From positions 523,958 to 587,957 of the forward strand of contig NZ_JH470338.1 in assembly GCF_000239695.1 (NCBI RefSeq): DNA of 64,000 nucleotides. The letters are read 5' to 3'. The stretch comes from Actinomyces graevenitzii C83 (lineage in GTDB: Bacteria; Actinomycetota; Actinomycetes; Actinomycetales; Actinomycetaceae). Shown one piece after another: positions 62,934-64,000 of the stretch; the first letter of the stretch is position 1, and every line of letters starts with the position of its first letter. Position numbers and translations under genes: made by a program. The notes under the pieces are model-generated. The model searched no databases and was not told where the DNA came from. It worked only from the letters and a program-made list of their open reading frames with translations.

Positions 62934-63950
62934 TTAGATTTCAGGCATGTGTTCGGGCAGTTCTAAGCCCAGGTGGGTGTAGGCAGCGGCAGTGGCTGCA
63001 CGCCCGCGCGGGGTACGCACCATTAGACCTTCGCGTACCAGATAAGGTTCAGCCACCGTTTCTACAGTTTCTGCCTCTTCACCTACGCTTACTGCCAAAG
63101 TAGTCAAACCTACCGGTCCCCCACCAAAGCGGGTGCATAGGGCAGTTAGCACTGAGCGGTCTAGGCGGTCTAGCCCCAGAGCATCCACCTCAAACACTTT
63201 TAAAGCCGCCTGGGTGGAAGCCAGGTCAGCTACTCCCGGCGTGCCGTGCACCTGGGCCCAGTCTTGGACGCGCCGTAGCAGGCGGTTGGCGATACGCGGC
63301 GTACCACGCGAACGACTGGCCAGCTCGTGGGCGGCCTGAGCATCTATTTCAAGGCCTAACAGTCCAGCGCTGCGGGTAACAATCTGGGCTAGTTCACTGG
63401 CGCTGTAGTAGTCCAGGTGCCCAGTGAAACCAAAACGGTCACGTAGCGGCGCCGGAAGTAGACCCGCCCTAGTGGTAGCCCCAACCACGGTAAAAGGAGG
63501 CAGTGACAGCGGGATCGAGGTGGCCCCAGGGCCTTTACCTACCACCACATCTACCCGGTAATCCTCCATGGCCAGGTAAAGCATTTCTTCAGCGGTGCGT
63601 GCCAGGCGATGAATTTCATCGATAAACAGCACGTCGCCTTCTTCAAGTGCGGAAAGAATAGCGGCTAGGTCACCGGCGTGCTGCACTGCCGGGCCACTGG
63701 TTAGCCGCAGTGAGCCACCCAGTTCATTAGCAATAATCATGGCCAAAGTGGTTTTACCCAGCCCAGGCGGGCCAGATAGCAGCACATGGTCAGGGCTAGA
63801 ACCGCGTGAAGTGGCTGCGCGCAGCACCACGGACAGCTGCCCGCGCACCACATCTTGACCCACAAAATCTTCTAGGTGGCGTGGACGCAGAGCACCTTCA
63901 GCAGCCCGCTCAATCTCATCAGCTTCCGGGCCTACAAAACGATCAGACAC
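62934..63950 (-). CDS. ruvB: Holliday junction DNA helicase RuvB
   Basis: A 338-residue AAA+ motor that drives branch migration with Ruv[12 protein letters not shown], Walker [12 protein letters not shown], Walker [10 protein letters not shown], sensor 1 [18 protein letters not shown] (with the arginine finger region) and a C-terminal winged helix ([19 protein letters not shown]) are intact. GTG start overlaps the ruvA stop by eight bases. Confidence 0.96.
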   Translation of the reverse strand: MSDRFVGPEADEIERAAEGALRPRHLEDFVGQDVVRGQLSVVLRAATSRGSSPDHVLLSGPPGLGKTTLAMIIANELGGSLRLTSGPAVQHAGDLAAILSALEEGDVLFIDEIHRLARTAEEMLYLAMEDYRVDVVVGKGPGATSIPLSLPPFTVVGATTRAGLLPAPLRDRFGFTGHLDYYSASELAQIVTRSAGLLGLEIDAQAAHELASRSRGTPRIANRLLRRVQDWAQVHGTPGVADLASTQAALKVFEVDALGLDRLDRSVLTALCTRFGGGPVGLTTLAVSVGEEAETVETVAEPYLVREGLMVRTPRGRAATAAAYTHLGLELPEHMPEI

Positions 63951-64000
63951 GCTTTGCTGCTCCTAAGTTTCGCAAGGCTGCCCTCAGCAGCGCCGATACA
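63943..64000 (-). CDS. ruvA: Holliday junction DNA helicase RuvA, last codons (runs off the right edge)
   Basis: Only the final 18 codons are inside the window: [18 protein letters not shown] then TGA at 63945-63943. This matches the C-terminal domain III helix of RuvA that contacts RuvB. The overlap with the ruvB start and the gene order support the call. Confidence 0.85.
   Translation of the reverse strand, partial: VSALLRAALRNLGAAKRV

Overview
The window is a stretch of actinobacterial chromosome with moderately high GC. Several things point to the Actinomycetota, most likely a member of the Actinomycetaceae: a type I fatty acid synthase fed by its own acyl-CoA carboxylase genes, the mihF-gmk-rpoZ-coaBC-metK-priA-fmt-rsmB-rpe order, a PriA without helicase motifs, a fused aroK-aroB gene, the relA-apt-secF-secD-yajC-ruvB-ruvA block, many GTG starts, and several genes whose -10 box sits so close to the start codon that they look leaderless. 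The species cannot be named from the sequence alone. The tetramer CTAG is unusually common in the backbone.

Layout. 1-7061 (minus): lipid synthesis, accA-accD-fas, with fas running off the left edge. 7271-16696 (minus): rpe, rsmB, fmt, priA, metK, coaBC, rpoZ, gmk and mihF. 16964-22023 (minus): pyrimidine synthesis (pyrR-pyrB-pyrC, then pyrF behind a terminator), nusB and efp. 22076-28191 (minus): shikimate pathway (degenerate AroK, AroKB fusion, AroC, AroE), mltG and ruvX. 28193-33337 (minus): alaS, rpsD, rarA. 33367-35679 (plus): an MMPL transporter sharing a 29-bp divergent promoter with rarA. 35776-38244 (minus): a YrdC/YciO protein and aspS. 38602-40941 (plus): a DEAD-box RNA helicase with an 8-copy heptad tail.

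40981-49510 is a foreign mosaic island. It holds a complete IS3-family element, an AT-rich pair (a large-protein 3' fragment and a small membrane protein), a histidine-kinase fragment, a GC-rich copper-resistance locus (csoR, copZ, a second HMA protein, a His-rich CopB-type ATPase and a DUF305 fragment) with three CsoR-like boxes, a truncated second IS copy, a broken GH66 dextranase, a small hypothetical gene and a truncated membrane-protein gene. The two outer flanks carry complementary 14-nt arms of one hairpin. An 11-bp direct repeat lies at both borders. The simplest reading is that the island sits inside the transcription terminator that once separated the helicase gene from the convergent gene at 49578-50717.

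49578-64000 returns to backbone: a coiled-coil membrane protein, hisS, a metallo-beta-lactamase-fold hydrolase, a DUF349 protein, a hypothetical gene overlapping the 3' end of relA, relA, a membrane protein, apt, secF, secD, yajC, ruvB and the last codons of ruvA. Apart from the island, no gene cluster in the window looks like a new system. The main novelty candidates are the architecture of the island, the lysine-less shikimate kinase paralogue, the CTG-initiated ruvX and the unrecognised proteins.
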